Origin: a bacterium UBA6115
Lineage (GTDB): Bacteria > Bacillota_A > Clostridia > Christensenellales > Aristaeellaceae
NCBI GenBank assembly: GCA_002428405.1
Contig: DIWD01000035.1
Span: 1-18,074, forward strand
DNA length: 18,074 bases
Reading direction: 5' to 3'
Positions 15,516 to 18,074 of the stretch are shown here, piece by piece. The position numbers and the translations under genes are program-made. Every line of letters starts with the position of its first letter. Position 1 is the stretch's first letter. Under the pieces are notes generated by a model. That model searched no databases. It saw only the letters and a program-made list of their open reading frames with translations, and was not told the DNA's origin.

Positions 15516-15561
15516 TTGGAGCTGATGATGGGACTCGGACCCATGACCTCATCCTTACCAA
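15516..15561. repeat. Right attachment repeat within tRNA-Thr
   Basis: The 46 bases are identical to 5186-5231. They cover the tRNA from the anticodon loop to CCA, so the island restored the 3' part of the gene on integration. Confidence 0.9.
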
Positions 15562-15592
15562 GGATGTGCTCTACCGCCTGAGCTACATCAGC
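15517..15592 (-). tRNA. tRNA-Thr (anticodon GGU)
   Basis: On the minus strand a 76-base tRNA folds fully: acceptor GCTGATG/CATCAGC, D stem GCTC/GAGC, anticodon stem CATCC/GGATG around loop TTGGTAA (anticodon GGT), T stem ATGGG/CCCAT with loop TCCGAGT, discriminator T and an encoded CCA. It serves the threonine codons ACC and ACU. The gene is intact although it is the insertion site of the island. Confidence 0.97.
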
Positions 15593-15603
15593 GCGTGAAG
15601 TGG

Positions 15604-15632
15604 ATTATAGCCTATATCCTTGCGGTTTGCAA
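15604..15632 (-). promoter_or_regulatory. Promoter of tRNA-Thr
   Basis: On the minus strand TTGCAA (15627-15632) and a consensus TATAAT (15604-15609) are spaced by 17 bases. Transcription would begin near 15597, five bases before the mature 5' end. Confidence 0.85.
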
Positions 15633-15986
15633 GAAAAATATTCCTGAGGATATAGCCGCCCATTCAGACGTGTTTATTCAGAAAAACACAAAACGTCAAA
15701 TATCCTGTTGATTCATGCAATTCAGTCTTGCATGGAGGGGAAGCTTGTGATATTCTGAACATATATTCAACAAACAAGTGAGGAAATGTCAGTATCCGAA
15801 ACACATCGACGCGTAAACAGTTTCTCTTTTCCAACTCATCATCACTACAAACAGTGCCAACTTGATCGGACCTGAAAACCCTGCACGAACAGGGTAAATG
15901 GTACGTTAATAAGTTGTTTTAGAAGTCTGCACAATCAGTGCCGAAGCAGTTGTGTCGAAATGTACTGCTATGATGCGCCTGGATGA
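15633..15986. other. Intergenic stretch between tRNA-Thr and the rho promoter
   Basis: No protein gene is credible here. A second plus-strand promoter candidate is TTGCAT (15728-15733) with TATTCT (15751-15756) at 17 bases; it would give rho a leader of over 300 nt. A small hairpin ACCCTG/CAGGGT lies at 15878-15895 but has no T tract. Confidence 0.4.
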
Positions 15987-16015
15987 ATGACAGGAAAGCC
16001 ATCCTTGAATATTAT
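15987..16015 (+). promoter_or_regulatory. Candidate proximal promoter of rho
   Basis: ATGACA (15987-15992) and TATTAT (16010-16015) are separated by 17 bases, giving a leader of about 53 nt before the rho ATG. Confidence 0.5.
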
Positions 16016-16074
16016 ATCGATCAGAAGTCGAATACCCGGAACAACGTGTTATATCAATAAAACAGGAGGCCCAG

Positions 16075-18021
16075 ATGACGGACACGAATTCTCTCGCGGC
16101 GATGACTGTCGTGGAGCTGAGAAAATATGCAAGGGAGCAGGGCATCACGCTCTCAACGCTCACGACCAAGGCCGCGATTCTTGAACGCATCAATGAAGCG
16201 CTCAATGAAATCTCCATGAAAGCGGGAAAACCCGCATCAGCGGTAAAAACAGACAGGGAGGAAAAAGAGCCTCCTCGCCGGGCGATGATCATCATAGATG
16301 ATGGCGATGAGCCGCTCCGCACTGACGTTCCGCCGCAACCGCGCCCCCGTCCGGACAAAAACAAAACATCAACCGGAAAGGTAAAGCCTGCCTTTACGCT
16401 GCAGGGGTCCCGCGCCTGGCATAATCCACAGCCTTTCTCACAGAACCAGACGCAGCAGGGCAGATATGCCCCCCAGCAGGGCCAGTCCGGCACTTTTGTC
16501 CGGGACGCCGGTGAGACTGACTTTGGCGCATATCCGCCTGCCCGTTCACGGACCGCCCTGCCAAAGGTCTCCCGCTTTGGCCCTGAATCTACCTCCGATA
16601 TCCCCGAACCATCCATCGAAATGATGACTGCGGCTGTCCAGCCTCATGTTTTCCGCACCCCCGCACAGCAGACAACCAGACAGAATGCTTACGGAAGCGG
16701 AGCATTCCGCTCTATGCTGCCAGCCCAGGGGCCGGCATTGACACCTGATATGCCGTATGTGCCGGAATTGCCTATGCAAGAGGCGGACCTTATATCAACT
16801 GAAACCACAAAGGAAAACCGGCTGACCGCCGCAATCCCGGAATTGCTGGCCGCCGGGGAGCTGGGCGACGGGGCGGGCGTGCTTGAAATCCAGCCGGATG
16901 GCTATGGATTCCTGCGTTCCGGAAACCTCCTGCCGGGACGGAATGACGTATACATATCCGGCACCCAAATCCGTCGCTTTCACTTGCGCAATGGGGATTA
17001 TATCCTCGGCAAGACCCGCCCCCAGCGGGACAGCGACCGCTATGCCGCGATGCTCTACATCACGCACATCAACGACGCGGAAGCGGAGCAGACAGCCAAA
17101 TTTGGTTCGGCGTTGTCCGAGGCCAAGCAGCGGCGCGACTTTGATGATCTGACACCCGTTTATCCGAACCGGCGCATCCGGCTGTCCAGCCGGGATGAAA
17201 ATGACCTTGTGCTGAGGCTCATCGACCTGTTCGTGCCGGTTGGTTTTGGTCAGCGCGCCATGATTGTCGCCGCGCCAAAAACCGGGAAGACTACGATTCT
17301 TAAAAAAATCGCGCTTTCCCTGAAGCATAACCATCCCGACATCCATACCATCATGCTGCTGGTCGATGAGCGTCCGGAAGAGGTGACAGACCTGAAGGAC
17401 ACGGTCGGCGGGGACATTTTCTATTCAACATTTGACGAACCGGCGGAGAGCCACGCCAAAGTAAGCGAACTGACACTGGATCGCGCAATGCGGCTGGTGG
17501 AATCCGGGAAAGATGTCGTCATTCTGCTGGACAGCCTGACCCGCCTGTCCCGCGCCTATAACACGCTGATGCCAAATTCTGCGCGAGTAATGACCGGCGG
17601 CCTCGCGGCAGGTGCCATGAATAAGCCCAAGCGCTTTTTTGGCGCCGCGCGTAACCTGAGGGAGGGCGGCAGCCTGACCATCATCGCCACTGCCCTGGTG
17701 GATACAGGCAGCCGCATGGACGGCGTCATCTTTGAAGAGTTCAAAGGGACCGGCAACATGGAATTGACACTGGACCGCCTGCTCTCCGAGCGCCGGCTCT
17801 TTCCTGCTGTCAGCCTGCTGCGTAGCGGCACCCGCCATGAGGAACTCCTGCTGAGCCAAAAGGAGCTTGACATCACTGCCAAGGTCAGGGGGAACTCCTC
17901 AGCCGCAAGCGAGCAGGAGGCCATCTCCCTTCTGTTGTCTATGCTTGAAAAGACCAAGGATAACGATGAGTTCATCACCCGGTATGATGACTGGATGAAA
18001 ATGCTGCGCAGCAATAGCTGA
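16075..18021 (+). CDS. rho: Transcription termination factor Rho with a long disordered insertion
   Basis: A hexameric RNA-dependent ATPase that releases RNA polymerase from untranslated transcripts. The 648 residues contain the Rho_N helical domain (about 5-43), then some 200 low-complexity residues rich in Pro, Gln, Arg and Thr (about 50-250), the cold-shock-like primary RNA-binding domain (GAGVLEIQPDGYGFLRSGNL to about 330), and the RecA-type ATPase: Walker A APKTGKTT near 400-407, Walker B VVILLDSLTR at 481-490, and the Q-loop region TGGLAAGAMN. AGGAGG lies 8 bases before ATG 16075. The family norm is about 420 residues, so the excess is the insertion. Walker A has Thr where E. coli Rho has Ala (PPKAGKT). 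Confidence 0.95.
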   Translation: MTDTNSLAAMTVVELRKYAREQGITLSTLTTKAAILERINEALNEISMKAGKPASAVKTDREEKEPPRRAMIIIDDGDEPLRTDVPPQPRPRPDKNKTSTGKVKPAFTLQGSRAWHNPQPFSQNQTQQGRYAPQQGQSGTFVRDAGETDFGAYPPARSRTALPKVSRFGPESTSDIPEPSIEMMTAAVQPHVFRTPAQQTTRQNAYGSGAFRSMLPAQGPALTPDMPYVPELPMQEADLISTETTKENRLTAAIPELLAAGELGDGAGVLEIQPDGYGFLRSGNLLPGRNDVYISGTQIRRFHLRNGDYILGKTRPQRDSDRYAAMLYITHINDAEAEQTAKFGSALSEAKQRRDFDDLTPVYPNRRIRLSSRDENDLVLRLIDLFVPVGFGQRAMIVAAPKTGKTTILKKIALSLKHNHPDIHTIMLLVDERPEEVTDLKDTVGGDIFYSTFDEPAESHAKVSELTLDRAMRLVESGKDVVILLDSLTRLSRAYNTLMPNSARVMTGGLAAGAMNKPKRFFGAARNLREGGSLTIIATALVDTGSRMDGVIFEEFKGTGNMELTLDRLLSERRLFPAVSLLRSGTRHEELLLSQKELDITAKVRGNSSAASEQEAISLLLSMLEKTKDNDEFITRYDDWMKMLRSNS

Positions 18022-18036
18022 AACGGGGGATTCCTT

Positions 18037-18074
18037 ATGACGGTTCAACCTTTTAGCGGGGATCAACATGGCCG
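18037..18074 (+). CDS. Start of a downstream gene (partial)
   Basis: ATG 18037 lies 8 bases behind GGGGGA and opens a frame (MTVQPFSGDQHG) running off the window edge. It begins 15 bases after the rho stop, so it is probably co-transcribed with rho. Twelve residues are too few to identify it. Confidence 0.5.
   Translation, partial: MTVQPFSGDQHG

Larger units (their letters stand above)
5186..15561. mobile_element. Genomic island integrated in tRNA-Thr (about 10.3 kb, probably immobile)
   Basis: Both ends carry the same 46-bp sequence (5186-5231 and 15516-15561). The right copy is the 3' part of an intact tRNA-Thr and the left copy is a fragment with no 5' half. A tyrosine recombinase gene lies just inside the tRNA end. 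This is the standard layout of an element that integrates at a tRNA 3' end and restores the gene with its own copy. The interior holds secreted-protein genes and several broken genes. The flanking genes (aroK, rho) look like core chromosome. The truncated integrase and the many relics suggest that it can no longer excise on its own. Confidence 0.85.

Noticed and set aside
15786..15875. A 29-codon plus-strand frame (starting MSVSETHRRV) upstream of rho
   Set aside because: The ribosome-binding-like GAGGAA touches the ATG, the length is short and there is no independent support; a leader peptide cannot be shown.
15906..16616. Long minus-strand open frame overlapping the start of rho
   Set aside because: It is antisense to the well-supported rho gene, has no recognisable domain and no ribosome binding site.

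Overview
The window looks like a low-to-mid GC Gram-positive (Firmicutes/Clostridia-type) chromosome. The reasons are the infC-rpmI-rplT order, strong AGGAGG-type ribosome binding sites, sigma-A-like promoters, signal peptides of Gram-positive style, a 480-residue-class Orn/Lys/Arg decarboxylase, and a Rho with a long low-complexity insertion. The species cannot be named from the sequence alone.

Left flank (1-5185), ordinary chromosome: the tail of an upstream gene and its terminator; a PLP-dependent Orn/Lys/Arg decarboxylase with its own promoter; a secreted parvulin-type foldase; then the translation operon infC-rpmI-rplT behind a structured leader that ends in a perfect terminator hairpin just before the infC ribosome binding site; a terminator; and shikimate kinase (aroK). 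Right flank (15517-18074), also ordinary: a complete tRNA-Thr(GGU) gene on the minus strand with its promoter, then rho on the plus strand and the first codons of another gene.

Between them (5186-15561) lies a genomic island of about 10.3 kb integrated in the tRNA-Thr gene. A 46-bp perfect direct repeat marks both ends: the 3' part of the intact tRNA on the right and a displaced 3' tRNA fragment on the left. A tyrosine recombinase sits next to the tRNA, and paired GTARGGGT repeats lie inside each end as candidate integrase arm sites. The integrase has lost its N-terminal part, so the island is probably stranded.

Almost every readable cargo gene encodes an exported protein: a small protein with a Ca-binding-like D-x-D-x-D-G motif, a two-repeat FxLYD/Ig-like protein, a beta-propeller-like protein that has lost its 5' end, a 1083-residue clostripain-family (C11) cysteine peptidase with long C-terminal beta-rich domains, and a 221-residue secreted protein downstream of it. 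Between these lie relics: an IS3/IS150-type transposase with an in-frame stop, an orphan signal-peptide reading frame beside it, an aldo/keto reductase fragment with an internal deletion, and the C-terminus of a BspA-type leucine-rich-repeat surface protein. The picture is an old, decaying island of cell-surface and secreted functions. The best candidate for an unstudied functional unit is the C11 peptidase plus its small secreted partner.
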